From positions 50,293 through 114,292 of the forward strand of contig JAZKGQ010000020.1 of the NCBI GenBank assembly GCA_040385825.1: a stretch of 64,000 nucleotides of DNA, in the 5' to 3' direction. Of this stretch, positions 42,454 through 51,735 are shown piece after piece. Below the pieces are notes generated by a model. It had not been told where the DNA came from. It was given only the letters and a program-made list of their open reading frames with translations, and did not search any database. Made by a program: the position numbers and the translations under genes. Source of the stretch: JANNNF01 sp040385825 (GTDB taxonomy: Bacteria > Pseudomonadota > Alphaproteobacteria > Rhodobacterales > Rhodobacteraceae). Position 1 is the first letter of the stretch, and each line of letters starts with the position of its first letter.

Positions 42454-42948
42454 TCAGACATAGGCGCCGCCGGAATAGGTCAGCTCATACGAATGGCTGT
42501 ACAGCTCGAACACGTTGCCGAAGGGGTCTTCGACATAGACCATGCGGTAGGGTTTCTGACCCGGATAGTAGTGGCGCACCTGCTGCATCCGCTGCTTGCC
42601 GCCCATGGATTCGATCAGCTTGACGCGTTCCTCCAGCTTTTCGTCTTGCAGGCAAAAGTGGAACAGACCCTTGCGCCAGTACTCGAACGGGCGGTCTTCC
42701 TCGATGGTCTTGGGGAATTCGAACAGCTCGATCCCGATGCCGTCACCCGATGACAGATGGGCAATGCGGAAACTGCCCCAGCCGGGGCCGAACACGTCAT
42801 CGCACATCACGCCAATGGCGCTTTCGTCGTGGTTGATCGTGGTCGGCCCCATGATGACGTAGAAATCGAAGCATTTCGAGTAGAACTCCACCGCGCGCTC
42901 AAGGTCGGGCACGGTGATCCCGATGTGGGAAAAGGTGACGGCAGCCAT
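42454..42948 (-). CDS. VOC-family (glyoxalase/dioxygenase-like) metalloprotein
   Basis: A 164-aa protein with the vicinal-oxygen-chelate fold. FSHIGITVPDLERAVEFYSKCFDF starts the first module, and FHFCLQDEKLEERVKL and YVEDPFGNVFELYSH the second, with His and Glu metal ligands visible (about H8, E64-region, H99, E154-region). Such proteins act as lyases, isomerases or epimerases on 2-oxo sugars and related compounds. The ATG at 42948 has AGGA upstream. It lies between dehydrogenase and permease genes in the operon. Confidence 0.85.
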   Translation of the reverse strand: MAAVTFSHIGITVPDLERAVEFYSKCFDFYVIMGPTTINHDESAIGVMCDDVFGPGWGSFRIAHLSSGDGIGIELFEFPKTIEEDRPFEYWRKGLFHFCLQDEKLEERVKLIESMGGKQRMQQVRHYYPGQKPYRMVYVEDPFGNVFELYSHSYELTYSGGAYV

Positions 42949-42961
42949 GGGAATGGTCCTT

Positions 42962-43933
42962 TCAGAGAGGGGAATGAGAGAAAAGGCGGCGGATGGAGCG
43001 GGTGATTTCGCCGCGCCACATGTCAAGGCCGACGGCGATCAGGATGATCAGGCCAAGGATCACGTTCTGCACCGCAGAGGGGGCGGCGTTCAGGTTCAGC
43101 GCGTTCTGCACGATCACGATGGTCAGCGCGCCGACCAGCGTGGACAGGATATTGCCCCGCCCGCCCGCAAGGCTGGCCCCGCCCACGACCGCCGCCGCGA
43201 TGGCCTGCAATTCCAGCGTCTGGCCATAGTTGGGCGAGCCGGAGTTCAATCGCGCGGCCATCAGGATCGCGCCAACCGCCGTCATGCCGCCCGCGATGGT
43301 GAAGGCATAGGTCTGCACCCGGCGCACGTTGATGCCCGACAGTTTCGCCGCCGCCGGATTGCCGCCGACGGCATAGATCTCGCGCCCCAGACGGGTATTG
43401 TTCATCATCACGGTGGCGGCGGTGTAGAAGACGACAAGGTAGAAGAACGGCAGCGGAATGCCCGCAAGCTTGCCGTAGAAGATCGGCTCCAGACCGGGAT
43501 GCAGCGAAAACATCGGCGCGCCATCGTTGAACATCAGCGCAAGGCCGCGGTAAGCGATCAACCCGGCAAGGGTGACGATGAAGGACGGGATGCGCAGGTA
43601 GGACGACAGCACCCCGTTCAGCGCGCCCAAAGCCGCACCCAGCAACAGCACGCTTACCAGCACGGGCCAGAACGGCAGGCCCAGGGTTTTCACCAGCGTC
43701 GCCAGCACCATCGTCAGCAGCGCCACCATCGACCCTGAACTGAGGTCGATACCGCCCGCAAGGATCACCACGGTTGCCCCAATCGCGATCAGCGACACGA
43801 TGGACACCTGCAGCGCAAGGTTGGACAGGTTGCCCGCATCCAGAAAGCGGTCGGTGGTCAGGGCGACCACAAGGGCCACCCCCAGCAGGGCCGCCAGTGG
43901 CCCCATGAGTTGCGGGTCGAAGATGCGTTTCAT
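42962..43933 (-). CDS. Ribose-type sugar ABC transporter, permease
   Basis: A 323-aa inner-membrane protein of the RbsC/BPD_transp_2 family, with about nine to ten hydrophobic segments. The EAA-like loop segment AVGGNPAAAKLSGINVRRV and GGIDLSSGSMVALL are typical of sugar permeases. It forms the channel for the binding protein and ATPase genes downstream in the listing, with an ATGA overlap to the ATPase gene. Substrate is probably a pentose, polyol or related sugar. Confidence 0.93.
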   Translation of the reverse strand: MKRIFDPQLMGPLAALLGVALVVALTTDRFLDAGNLSNLALQVSIVSLIAIGATVVILAGGIDLSSGSMVALLTMVLATLVKTLGLPFWPVLVSVLLLGAALGALNGVLSSYLRIPSFIVTLAGLIAYRGLALMFNDGAPMFSLHPGLEPIFYGKLAGIPLPFFYLVVFYTAATVMMNNTRLGREIYAVGGNPAAAKLSGINVRRVQTYAFTIAGGMTAVGAILMAARLNSGSPNYGQTLELQAIAAAVVGGASLAGGRGNILSTLVGALTIVIVQNALNLNAAPSAVQNVILGLIILIAVGLDMWRGEITRSIRRLFSHSPL

Positions 43934-45477
43934 GCGAGGCTCTTTTCTGCGTTCTGGTCAGTGGCGGCCCGAACCAGATCGGCCCGTGCCAGATCGGCCC
44001 GAACCAGATCGGCGTGGGTCAGGTCTTTGGGCATGCGAATGTCGGTGATGGTGCCGTGCCGGACCACGGCGATGCGGTCGCTCATCGCCAGCAATTCGTC
44101 ATGGTCGGAACTGATCAGCACGATGGCACAGCCTTGGGCGGTCAGCGCGTTGATCAGGCGGTAGACGGCCAGTTTGGCCCCCACATCAATGCCTTGGGTC
44201 GGTTCATCCAGGATCAGCACCCGCGCCTGCGACAACAGCCAGCGCGCCAGCACCACCTTTTGCTGATTGCCCCCCGACAGGGCGCGCACCGATTTGTCCA
44301 CCGCCCCTTGCGAAAGTTCCAGCAGGCGGGCCAGACGGCGGGCCTCCTCGCTTTCGCGTTTGAGGTCCAGAAAACCGAAGGTCGCAAACTGCAGCAGGCT
44401 GGCGCTGGAGATATTGGCGCGGCCGTCAAAGTTGAAGAACAGCCCGTCGGTCTTGCGGTTTTCGGTCACCAGCGCCAACCCGGCGGCAATCGCATCGGCG
44501 GGGCTGCGCAAGCGCAGGGGTTTGCCCGCCATGGCAATCACGCCGCTGGTCAGCGGATCAAGCCCGAACAACGCGCGCGCGATTTCGGTACGGCCAGACC
44601 CCAGCACGCCGCCCAGTCCCAGAACCTCGCCCCGGTGCAGGGCAAAGCTGACGTTGCGCGCGCCTCTGGCGCTGGACATGCCGCGCACCTCCATCACCAG
44701 ATCGGCACTGGCGTTGCGGTCTTTGGGGTAGTGATCCTTCACATCCTCGCCGATCATCGCGCTGACGATGGCATCGACCTGCACGGCCGTTTCGCCCGCC
44801 GCACTCATCACGCGGCCATTGCGCAGGATCGTCACCTCGTCGACCAGCGCCGTCACCTCATCCAGCCGGTGCGAAACATACAGGATCGCATGGCCCTTGG
44901 CGCGCATCCGGCGCAGAAGGCTGTGCAGCAGGGCAATCTCGTCCAGCCCGAGCGCGGTTGTCGGCTCGTCCAGAATGATCAGTTGCGCATTGGCGGCGAC
45001 AGCCTTGGCAATCTCGATCAACTGCTGTTCCGCAACCGACAGGGTCGAGGTCAGCGCCTGCGGATCAAGGTCGATGTCCAGTTGCGCCAAAACCTCGCGG
45101 GTGCGGCTGTTCATGGCATCCCAGTCGATCAGACCAAGGCGTTTGCGCGGCCAGCGGCCCAGAAACACGTTCTCAGCCACGGTCAGCGAGCCGACGATGG
45201 AAAATTCCTGAAACACCGTGGCAACGCCATAGGCCCGCGCCTCGGTCGGGTTGTTCAGGGTGACAGGCGTGCCGTTGCGGCGGATTTCACCGGAATCCGG
45301 CCGGTCCACCCCCGACAAAAGCCGGATCAGGGTGGATTTTCCGCAGCCGTTTTCGCCCATCAACCCGTGGATGCGCCCCGCCATCAGGCGGATGGAAACG
45401 CGGTCATTCGCCAACACGCCCGGATAGGCCTTGGAGACAGAAACCACGTCCCACAGAGGGGGATCGGAAGGGGGCAT
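43930..45477 (-). CDS. Ribose-type sugar ABC transporter, double ATPase
   Basis: A 515-aa tandem-ATPase subunit (RbsA type). The first Walker A GENGCGKST is near 41-49, with signature LSVAEQQ and DEPTTAL. The second half has a degenerate Walker A, LGGVLGSGRTEI, and LSGGNQQKVVLARWL. At the C-terminus, DLVRADLARADLVRA forms three five-residue repeats, an unusual tail made from a 15-bp tandem repeat (about 43970-44017). It drives import with the adjacent permease and binding protein. Confidence 0.93.
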   Translation of the reverse strand: MPPSDPPLWDVVSVSKAYPGVLANDRVSIRLMAGRIHGLMGENGCGKSTLIRLLSGVDRPDSGEIRRNGTPVTLNNPTEARAYGVATVFQEFSIVGSLTVAENVFLGRWPRKRLGLIDWDAMNSRTREVLAQLDIDLDPQALTSTLSVAEQQLIEIAKAVAANAQLIILDEPTTALGLDEIALLHSLLRRMRAKGHAILYVSHRLDEVTALVDEVTILRNGRVMSAAGETAVQVDAIVSAMIGEDVKDHYPKDRNASADLVMEVRGMSSARGARNVSFALHRGEVLGLGGVLGSGRTEIARALFGLDPLTSGVIAMAGKPLRLRSPADAIAAGLALVTENRKTDGLFFNFDGRANISSASLLQFATFGFLDLKRESEEARRLARLLELSQGAVDKSVRALSGGNQQKVVLARWLLSQARVLILDEPTQGIDVGAKLAVYRLINALTAQGCAIVLISSDHDELLAMSDRIAVVRHGTITDIRMPKDLTHADLVRADLARADLVRAATDQNAEKSLA

Positions 45478-45531
45478 GACGGAACCTTGGGGTAAGGGCC
45501 AGAGGGGCCGATGGCACCTCTGGCAAGCAGG

Positions 45532-46566
45532 TCAGTAAGATTTGGACGGGGCGGGATACAGCTTTTCCGGCGCTTGCAGCACCGAAACCACATTGTCCGC
45601 ATCGACGATCTGGGTCGGAATCTCGACCCAGCCACCGGGGAACGTGCCGTCGATCGCGTCCAGCGCCACGTTCAGCGCGACTTCCCCCATCAGGAAGGGC
45701 ACCGAATTGACGGTGGCCGACAGGTTGCCCGCCGCGATGTCTTCCAGCCCGGCAGTGTCGCCGTCATTCGCCATGATGGTCAGATCGGTGCGCCCAAGGG
45801 CCTTGGCCGCAAGGGCTGCACCGATTGCCATGTTGTCGTTCGCGGCAAAGATCGCGGTGATGTCGGGGCGGGCTTGCAGCATGTCCATCGCAGCGGTGTT
45901 GCCACCCTCGACGTTCCATTTGCCGTCGATCGAGGCGACAACCTCGATGTTGGCAGCGCCTGCGATGCCGTCCATGAAACCGCCCACACGTTCGGTCGAA
46001 TGATAGCCCGGCTGACCCTCGATGATGCCGACCTTGGCGGGCGTGTCGCCGACCCTGGCCTTGAACCATTCGGCCTCTTTCAGGGTGCCCGCGCGCTGCG
46101 CATAGCCGACAACGCCATGGATCGGGGTGGGGAAGTTCGGAATGTCCGAATTGATCATCACCACGGCCACGCCCTTTTCCACCGCCTGTTTCAGCAGCGG
46201 CGCGGCAGCCCCTTCGTCATGGGTGCCAAAGACGATGGCATCCACATCCTGCGTCAGAACGTCCTGGATCATGCCCATCTGGCCGTTGATGTCGGCACCG
46301 CTTTGCGGGGCCAGCATGAACAGCTCGACCCCGCGCCTGGCGGCGACGGCCTTCATGCCTTCGCCGATGGCGATGTAATAGTTGAATTCGGTCGCAGGCG
46401 GCATGTAGGCGATGCGCAGCGGACCGTCGGCCTTGGCAATCGCGTCGATCGGGGCCTGCGCGCCTTCCATCAGCGGAACCGGGGCCGGGTAGTCCTGCGC
46501 CAGCGCGCCGGTGCCGAACATGGCAGACAGCGCCAGTGCCGAGGCCATTTGTGGTATGCGTTTCAT
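45532..46566 (-). CDS. Ribose-type sugar ABC transporter, periplasmic binding protein
   Basis: A 344-aa exported protein: signal peptide MKRIPQMASALALSAMFGTG with cleavage near ALAQ, then the two-lobed periplasmic-binding fold (LRIAYMPPATEFNYYIAIGEGM, and GIIEGQPGYHSTERVGGFMDG). The start at 46566 has GGGAGG upstream. It delivers the sugar to the permease and ATPase. It follows the SMP-30 gene by 29 bases in the operon. The ligand is unknown. Confidence 0.92.
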   Translation of the reverse strand: MKRIPQMASALALSAMFGTGALAQDYPAPVPLMEGAQAPIDAIAKADGPLRIAYMPPATEFNYYIAIGEGMKAVAARRGVELFMLAPQSGADINGQMGMIQDVLTQDVDAIVFGTHDEGAAAPLLKQAVEKGVAVVMINSDIPNFPTPIHGVVGYAQRAGTLKEAEWFKARVGDTPAKVGIIEGQPGYHSTERVGGFMDGIAGAANIEVVASIDGKWNVEGGNTAAMDMLQARPDITAIFAANDNMAIGAALAAKALGRTDLTIMANDGDTAGLEDIAAGNLSATVNSVPFLMGEVALNVALDAIDGTFPGGWVEIPTQIVDADNVVSVLQAPEKLYPAPSKSY

Positions 46567-46595
46567 CGTGATCCTCCCTTGGATTGGTTGAATGG

Positions 46596-47456
46596 TCATC
46601 CGGCAAAGGCGGCGTCAGCCACCCCTGTCAGCCCCGGACGAACGGCGAAAAGCGACCCTGCAAGCGGGGTGCGGGCCAACTCCTCCGGCCCGGACATCAG
46701 TTGCGAGGTCGTGATGAACAGCGTGGCCAGATCAGCCCCGCCAAAGGCGCAGCAGGTGGCCTTGCCCACTGGCAGGGTGATGCGGTGCGTGATGCGGCCA
46801 TCGGTGCCGAACCGGACAACCTGCCCGCCCTGCCATTGCGCATTCCACACGCCGCCCTCGGCATCGACGCAAGACCCGTCCGGCAGGCCGGGTTCGGCGG
46901 TCAGATCGGCGAAGGCGGCAGGCGCACCGATGCTGTCACCATAGGGGAAGGCGGCAATACGCCGCTGCGGGGTGTCGGCGAAATACATCACCCGGCCATC
47001 GGGCGAGAAACAGGTGGAATTGGCGCAGGCAATTCCGGTCAGCAGGGTTTCCACCCGCAAAGCGGCATCGATGCGAATGACAGAACTGTCCGCCGCCCCG
47101 GTGCCCTCATTCATGCCGCCCACGATGAACCTGCCCTGCCGGTCGGTGCGGCCATCGTTCAGGCGGGTGTTCGCATTGTCAGGCTCGAAGACGCAGACCT
47201 GGGCTTCGGTGGCAAGGCTGCGGTCCCACAATTCCACCCCGCCCGCGAAGGCCATGATCCAGCCGCCCGCCTTGCGCGGGGCAAAGGCGCACAGCCGGGC
47301 GGGCAGGTCGTGCGTGCCATGGTGGCCGGTGGCGGGGTCATGCCACCACAGCGCCTGACCGTGAATGTCGGTCCACCAGACGCGGCCATCCTGCGGGTTC
47401 CACAGGACACCTTCCCCATGCGCATTGCGGCAATCGACGGCCAGTTCGGCGTGCAT
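46596..47456 (-). CDS. SMP-30/gluconolactonase-family lactonase
   Basis: A 286-aa beta-propeller lactonase that opens sugar lactones with a divalent metal. GEGVLWNPQDGRVWW gives the first metal Glu, TRLNDGRTDRQGRFIVG the Asn/Asp site, and DGSCVDAEGGVWNAQWQGG the later metal Asp/Asn. The start at 47456 has GGAGGGG upstream; an ATG seven codons earlier has none. First gene of the leftward operon under GntR control, suggesting that the pathway starts with a sugar oxidised to a lactone. Confidence 0.9.
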   Translation of the reverse strand: MHAELAVDCRNAHGEGVLWNPQDGRVWWTDIHGQALWWHDPATGHHGTHDLPARLCAFAPRKAGGWIMAFAGGVELWDRSLATEAQVCVFEPDNANTRLNDGRTDRQGRFIVGGMNEGTGAADSSVIRIDAALRVETLLTGIACANSTCFSPDGRVMYFADTPQRRIAAFPYGDSIGAPAAFADLTAEPGLPDGSCVDAEGGVWNAQWQGGQVVRFGTDGRITHRITLPVGKATCCAFGGADLATLFITTSQLMSGPEELARTPLAGSLFAVRPGLTGVADAAFAG

Positions 47457-47507
47457 GACGTGCCCCTCCCCGGCCACGATTGGTGTTGCGGCCAGTTAGC
47501 TGCCATC

Positions 47508-47517
47508 TGGTATACCA
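47508..47517 (+). promoter_or_regulatory. GntR operator 1
   Basis: TGGTATACCA, a perfect 10-bp palindrome of the FadR-type TGGT-N2-ACCA consensus, lies between the divergent SMP-30 and GntR genes, 52 bases from the SMP-30 start. Probably bound by the GntR protein at 47631. Confidence 0.75.
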
Positions 47518-47585
47518 GTCAATACGGGAATCGCGCGCCCTGGAAAAATTTATGCCGCCAGCGCAAACCATGGAACTTTGACAAC

Positions 47586-47595
47586 TGGTGTACCA
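47586..47595 (+). promoter_or_regulatory. GntR operator 2
   Basis: TGGTGTACCA, 78 bases from operator 1 and 36 bases from the gntR start. The two sites with about 7.5 turns between them could allow looping and autoregulation. Confidence 0.7.
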
Positions 47596-47630
47596 AATAC
47601 CATACTGGCGAAAATTGTGCAGGAACCCCG

Positions 47631-48296
47631 ATGTCCGAACTGGAACGCCCGCCTTCCCTGACCTCGCTGGTCACCGATCACATTCGCAACATGATCGTGA
47701 AGGGCGACGTGCCGCTTGGGGCGGCGATTTCGGAACGTGGCATTTCGGCGGTGCTGAAGGTGTCAAAAACCCCGGTGCGCGAGGCTTTGGCCAAGCTCAA
47801 GCATGAAGGGCTGGTGACAATCGTGCCGCAATCGGGGGTGCGGGTGTTCACGCTGAGCGCGCGTGAGGTGCGCGAGATCTGCACATTCCGCCGCGCGCTG
47901 GAAACGGCAGCGCTGCAAATCGCCATGGCGGAAAACCCGGCCGGCCTGCTGCACGATCTGGAGGCCATCGAGGCCCGGATGCAAAAGGCCCTGCATGATG
48001 GCGATGTGCGTCAGTATCTGGAACTGGACACCGATTTCCACCTCGCGTTCTTTGCAAACTGCCGCAACACCTATCTGCAGAACGCCTACACCCTCTATGC
48101 CGGCAAGATCGCGGCGCTGCGGACCCATCTGGCCGGCAAACCGCAGCATACCAGCCTGTCACTGGCCGAACATGGCGTGATTGTCGGCGCCGTGCGCAAG
48201 GGCGATGTGGCGGCGCTGGTTCAGGTGCTGGAACAGCATATCGGCCGCACGCAGGAAACCTATGAAATCGGGATCGAGGATATTTCCATCGCCTGA
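47631..48296 (+). CDS. GntR-family (FCD) transcriptional regulator
   Basis: A 221-aa regulator. The N-terminal winged helix (LVTDHIRNMIVKGDVPLGAAISERGISAVLKVSKTPVREALAKL-type, residues 11-55) binds DNA. The C-terminal FCD domain (about 85-215) has DTDFHLAFF and AEHGVIVGAVRKGD, with the metal-binding Asp/His set, and senses a metabolite. It is divergent from the SMP-30 operon with two matching operators between. It most likely represses the operon until a pathway intermediate binds. Confidence 0.92.
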   Translation: MSELERPPSLTSLVTDHIRNMIVKGDVPLGAAISERGISAVLKVSKTPVREALAKLKHEGLVTIVPQSGVRVFTLSAREVREICTFRRALETAALQIAMAENPAGLLHDLEAIEARMQKALHDGDVRQYLELDTDFHLAFFANCRNTYLQNAYTLYAGKIAALRTHLAGKPQHTSLSLAEHGVIVGAVRKGDVAALVQVLEQHIGRTQETYEIGIEDISIA

Positions 48297-48316
48297 TGCG
48301 GGCTTGGCCGCCGCGT

Positions 48317-49363
48317 TCAGATGTTCTCGCGGGTGTAGATCTCGAACGGGATGATGCTGGTCCAGTTGCCCGCCCCGGACCGCGACGCACAGGCCTGCAT
48401 CATGCCGGTGACGGTTTCCTGCGCCATCAGTTTCAGCGGATGCGAAATGGCGACAGTCATGGTGCCGTCCAGCAGGGCGGCGCGGGTGACATCCATCAAC
48501 TGATAGCCCACCACCACGATCCTGCCTGCCCGGTCCGAATTGCGCAGCGCCGTCAGCGCGCCGGTGATGCCGCCGCCCGCCACATAAAGCCCGGTCAGAT
48601 CGGCATGATCGCGCAGCAGCCTTTCGGTCATCTCTTGTGCGATGGTGCTGGATTCAAAGGTCAGCAACGGCTCCAGCAGGGTAAATTCGGGCGCATGTTC
48701 GCGGAAATAGCTGCGAAAGCCGCTCTCGTTCATTTCCTGACAGCGATAGCGGTGATTGCCGACCAGAATGCCCAGTTTCCCCGGAGCCTTGCTGATCTTT
48801 TCAATCGCCCAGGCTGCCGTGCGACCGACCTTCCAGTTGTCCAGCCCGACGTAATGCACCTGCCCCGTGGCCGAAAGCTGCGAGATCAGCGCAAAGATCT
48901 GCACACCCCGCGCGCGCAGCATATCCAGCGTTTCCGAAACCAGCGGATGCACCGCCGCGACCAGGGCAATCGCATCGCAGGACTCGGCCAGATGCAACAG
49001 GCGGTCTGATATGTTCTGCGGGGACAGATCCTCCAGAAACTCGATTCGGGCCTCGACCTCGGCATCGGCAACCGATCTGGCCTGCTGGGCCAGCGCCGCC
49101 CCCAGATCGCGATAGAAGCTGCGGTTGGGCTGGTGCAGCAAAAAGCCCAGCCGGTATCTGGGCCGGTGCGCCGCCACATGGGCCTGAATGGCACCTGTGC
49201 CATAAAAATTAATCGCTTCAGCGGCTTGCTGAACGCGGGTCCGGGTCTGCTGGCGCACATTCCCGGCCCCTGACAGCACCCGGTTGACGGTGGCAACCGA
49301 AACCCCCGCCATCTTTGCAAGGTCTGGAATGGTTGGACGCTGCACCCTGCCCCCCTGTATCAT
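48317..49363 (-). CDS. LacI-family transcriptional regulator
   Basis: A 348-aa sugar-responsive regulator. The HTH and hinge are TIPDLAKMAGVSVATVNRVLSGAGNVR (10-36). The rest is a periplasmic-binding-like sensor (YRLGFLLHQPNRSFYRDLGAAL and GLYVAGGGITGAL). It is divergent from the hydroxylase-ABC operon beginning at 49584 and is its likely regulator. Its 3' end faces gntR across 20 bases. Confidence 0.92.
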   Translation of the reverse strand: MIQGGRVQRPTIPDLAKMAGVSVATVNRVLSGAGNVRQQTRTRVQQAAEAINFYGTGAIQAHVAAHRPRYRLGFLLHQPNRSFYRDLGAALAQQARSVADAEVEARIEFLEDLSPQNISDRLLHLAESCDAIALVAAVHPLVSETLDMLRARGVQIFALISQLSATGQVHYVGLDNWKVGRTAAWAIEKISKAPGKLGILVGNHRYRCQEMNESGFRSYFREHAPEFTLLEPLLTFESSTIAQEMTERLLRDHADLTGLYVAGGGITGALTALRNSDRAGRIVVVGYQLMDVTRAALLDGTMTVAISHPLKLMAQETVTGMMQACASRSGAGNWTSIIPFEIYTRENI

Positions 49364-49428
49364 TTCATATCAAATTCGCGCCATTATGAGACGGATGATA
49401 CGATATTGCGCCTGTCCCAGTAAGGTAT

Positions 49429-49444
49429 CTTGATTTGATTCAAG
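49429..49444 (+). promoter_or_regulatory. Inverted repeat in the LacI/hydroxylase promoter
   Basis: CTTGATTTGATTCAAG, 5-bp arms with a 6-bp centre, lies between the divergent lacI-type gene and the hydroxylase gene. It may be the LacI-protein operator, but it lacks the central CG usual for the family, so confidence is low. Confidence 0.35.
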
Positions 49445-49583
49445 TCAAGGCGTCTATCTCATGCCAGCAAGGGCGGTGACTGAAAACCGCCCCCCCACCA
49501 CACCGCAACGCCCCCAACCCTGCTGCTTGCAGGGATCGGCACCGCTTTGCGCAACCGGCAGCCTGCTGCCCGTCGGAGGACAG

Positions 49584-50594
49584 ATGGACGACCTGCAATC
49601 AGGCACCCGCAACAAGCGCGGCGATTGGACCCCCAGTGCCACGCTGGAAATAGCGCCGTTCTGGCAAAAGCCGTTCAGCCTGCCCCGCATCCTGGCGTGG
49701 ATTCCCGAATACCTCTGGCCGTGGAACGCCTTTCACATGGCGACCGCACTGCTGTACTGGTATTTCGTGATCCCCGACATGGCGGTGATGCAGACCCTGA
49801 GCTGGGGCTGGGCGCTGTGGCTGTATGCCGTCAACGCGACGGCGATCTTTGTGATGTATGGCAGCATCGAGCTGTTCTGGTATGTCAAGCGCAAGCAGGG
49901 CAACCGGTTCAAATACAACGCAAAATTCCCCGGCGAACAACCCTCTGACGTGTTCTGGTTCAAAAGCCAGAACATCGACAACTTCCTGCGCACCTTCTTT
50001 TTCTCGATCCCGCTGTGGACGGTCGTGCAGGTGGGGATGCTCTATGCCTTCGCCAACGGCTATGCGCCCTGGCTGGCCTGGGCGGATCACCCGGTCTACC
50101 TTGCCGTGCTGGTGCTGCTGTGCCCGGCCATTCAGGAGGTGCATTTCTTCTGCATCCACCGCCTGATCCATGTGCCGATCTTCTACAAATGGATCCATTC
50201 GGTTCACCACAATTCGGTCAACCCCAGCCCTTGGTCGTCGCTGTCGATGCACCCGGTGGAAGGGTTCCTCTATCACGCCGTCGCCCTGTGGCATCTGGTG
50301 ATCCCGTCGAACCCGATCATCGCCCTGTTCCAGTTGCATATTGCGGGCTTTGGCGCGGTGAACGGCCATATCGGGTTCGACAAGCTGGAAATCACCGAGG
50401 ACACCGCGCTGGATAGCCACGCCTATGCCCATTACCTGCACCATAAGTATTTCGAGGTGAACTATGGCGGCGACGGCCTGATCCCCTTGGATAAATGGTT
50501 CGGCTACTGGCACGACGGCTCCAAGGCCGGGGATGCCCAGATGCAGGCGCGGTTCGAGGCCAAGAAAGCCCGCCTGAACGCCAAGCGCGCCTGA
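49584..50594 (+). CDS. Membrane di-iron fatty acid hydroxylase/sterol desaturase family protein
   Basis: A 336-aa integral membrane oxygenase with about four hydrophobic segments. The His clusters that bind two irons are visible: HRLIH (HxxxH), HSVHHN (HxxHH) and HYLHHKYF (HxxHH). They hydroxylate or demethylate substrates using O2 and electrons from a ferredoxin. A Rieske ferredoxin is encoded in the same operon and could be its electron donor. The start at 49584 has GGAGGA upstream. The substrate is probably what the adjoining ABC system imports. Confidence 0.88.
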   Translation: MDDLQSGTRNKRGDWTPSATLEIAPFWQKPFSLPRILAWIPEYLWPWNAFHMATALLYWYFVIPDMAVMQTLSWGWALWLYAVNATAIFVMYGSIELFWYVKRKQGNRFKYNAKFPGEQPSDVFWFKSQNIDNFLRTFFFSIPLWTVVQVGMLYAFANGYAPWLAWADHPVYLAVLVLLCPAIQEVHFFCIHRLIHVPIFYKWIHSVHHNSVNPSPWSSLSMHPVEGFLYHAVALWHLVIPSNPIIALFQLHIAGFGAVNGHIGFDKLEITEDTALDSHAYAHYLHHKYFEVNYGGDGLIPLDKWFGYWHDGSKAGDAQMQARFEAKKARLNAKRA

Positions 50595-50700
50595 TCCCAC
50601 CACACCGAAATTCCACACGGGCGGCGGAGGAGACTGCGCCCGTGCGGGAAGAACCACCCAAACCACCCGCCAATCCGGCGGCAACTCGGAGGAGAACGAC

Positions 50701-51666
50701 ATGAAACCGACCCTGAAAATGGTGCTGGCCGGTACAGCCATGCTGGCAATGACCGCCACCGCGCCCCTGGCCGCAGACATCGCCGTCATCGGCGGCTCGA
50801 ACGATGATGCGTTCTGGAACATCATCAAGAAGGGCATCGACGATGCCACCCCCGGCGTGGTCGCCAATGGCGGCACGGTCAACTACCTGCGCCTGCAAAA
50901 CTACGACAACTTTGCCCCGGATGTAGTGCAACTGATCCGCACGGCGATCAGCCAGGATGTCGACGGTCTGGTGATCCCGAACTGGGTGCCCGAGGCCGAA
51001 GACCCGGCGATCAAAGACGCGATTGCAGCGGGCATCACGGTGATCCTGATGAACGCGGGCGGCGCAGACAAGGCGCGCGAGCTGGGCGCGATCAATTATG
51101 TCGGGTCGGATGAATATGTTGCGGGTCAGGCAGGCGGCGCCTATTTCGCCAAGGCCGGGAAAAAGCATGTGATCTGCGTGAACACCCTGCCGGGGGCTGC
51201 CAACACCGAAGCCCGCTGCATGGGCGTGGCCGATGGCATGACCGCAGGCGGCGGGGCGGCGCAACAACTGCCGCTGCCGACCACCAGCTTTGGCGACCCG
51301 ACCGCCGTGGCCGAGGCGATCAAGGCCACCCTGCTGAAGGACAGCACAATTGACGGCGTGATCACCATTTCGGCGGGCGATGCGGATTCGGCGGCCACCG
51401 GCATTCAGCAATCGGGCCTTGCCACGGTTTCCCTTGGGTCGTTCGACATGAACGGGGCCGGGCTGGACCGGATCAAGGGCGGCACTCAGGCCTTTGCGAT
51501 CGATCAGCAACCCTACCTGCAAAGCTTCCTTGCCGTCAGCCTGCTGGCCTCGGCGATCGACTTTGGCACCTCGCTGCCGACCTACCCGGTGCTGACCGGT
51601 CCGGGCATCGTCGATGCGTCCAACATCGACGCCACTCTGGCCGGCGTCACCAAGGGCGCGCGCTGA
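50701..51666 (+). CDS. Ribose-type ABC transporter, periplasmic binding protein (second system)
   Basis: A 321-aa exported binding protein: signal peptide of about 24 residues (MVLAGTAMLAMTATAPLAA), then IAVIGGSNDDAFWNIIKKGIDDA and GLVIPNWVPEAEDPAIKDAI, typical of sugar-binding type 1 proteins. It precedes its permease and ATPase genes. The ligand is unknown; a polyol or cyclitol is suggested by the enzymes of the operon. Confidence 0.92.
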   Translation: MKPTLKMVLAGTAMLAMTATAPLAADIAVIGGSNDDAFWNIIKKGIDDATPGVVANGGTVNYLRLQNYDNFAPDVVQLIRTAISQDVDGLVIPNWVPEAEDPAIKDAIAAGITVILMNAGGADKARELGAINYVGSDEYVAGQAGGAYFAKAGKKHVICVNTLPGAANTEARCMGVADGMTAGGGAAQQLPLPTTSFGDPTAVAEAIKATLLKDSTIDGVITISAGDADSAATGIQQSGLATVSLGSFDMNGAGLDRIKGGTQAFAIDQQPYLQSFLAVSLLASAIDFGTSLPTYPVLTGPGIVDASNIDATLAGVTKGAR

Positions 51667-51735
51667 TCCTGCGTCTGGGTCTGCCGCATGCGGCAGGCCC
51701 GGACCGCCCAAAGCCAACACATCAGGGGGAGCCCC

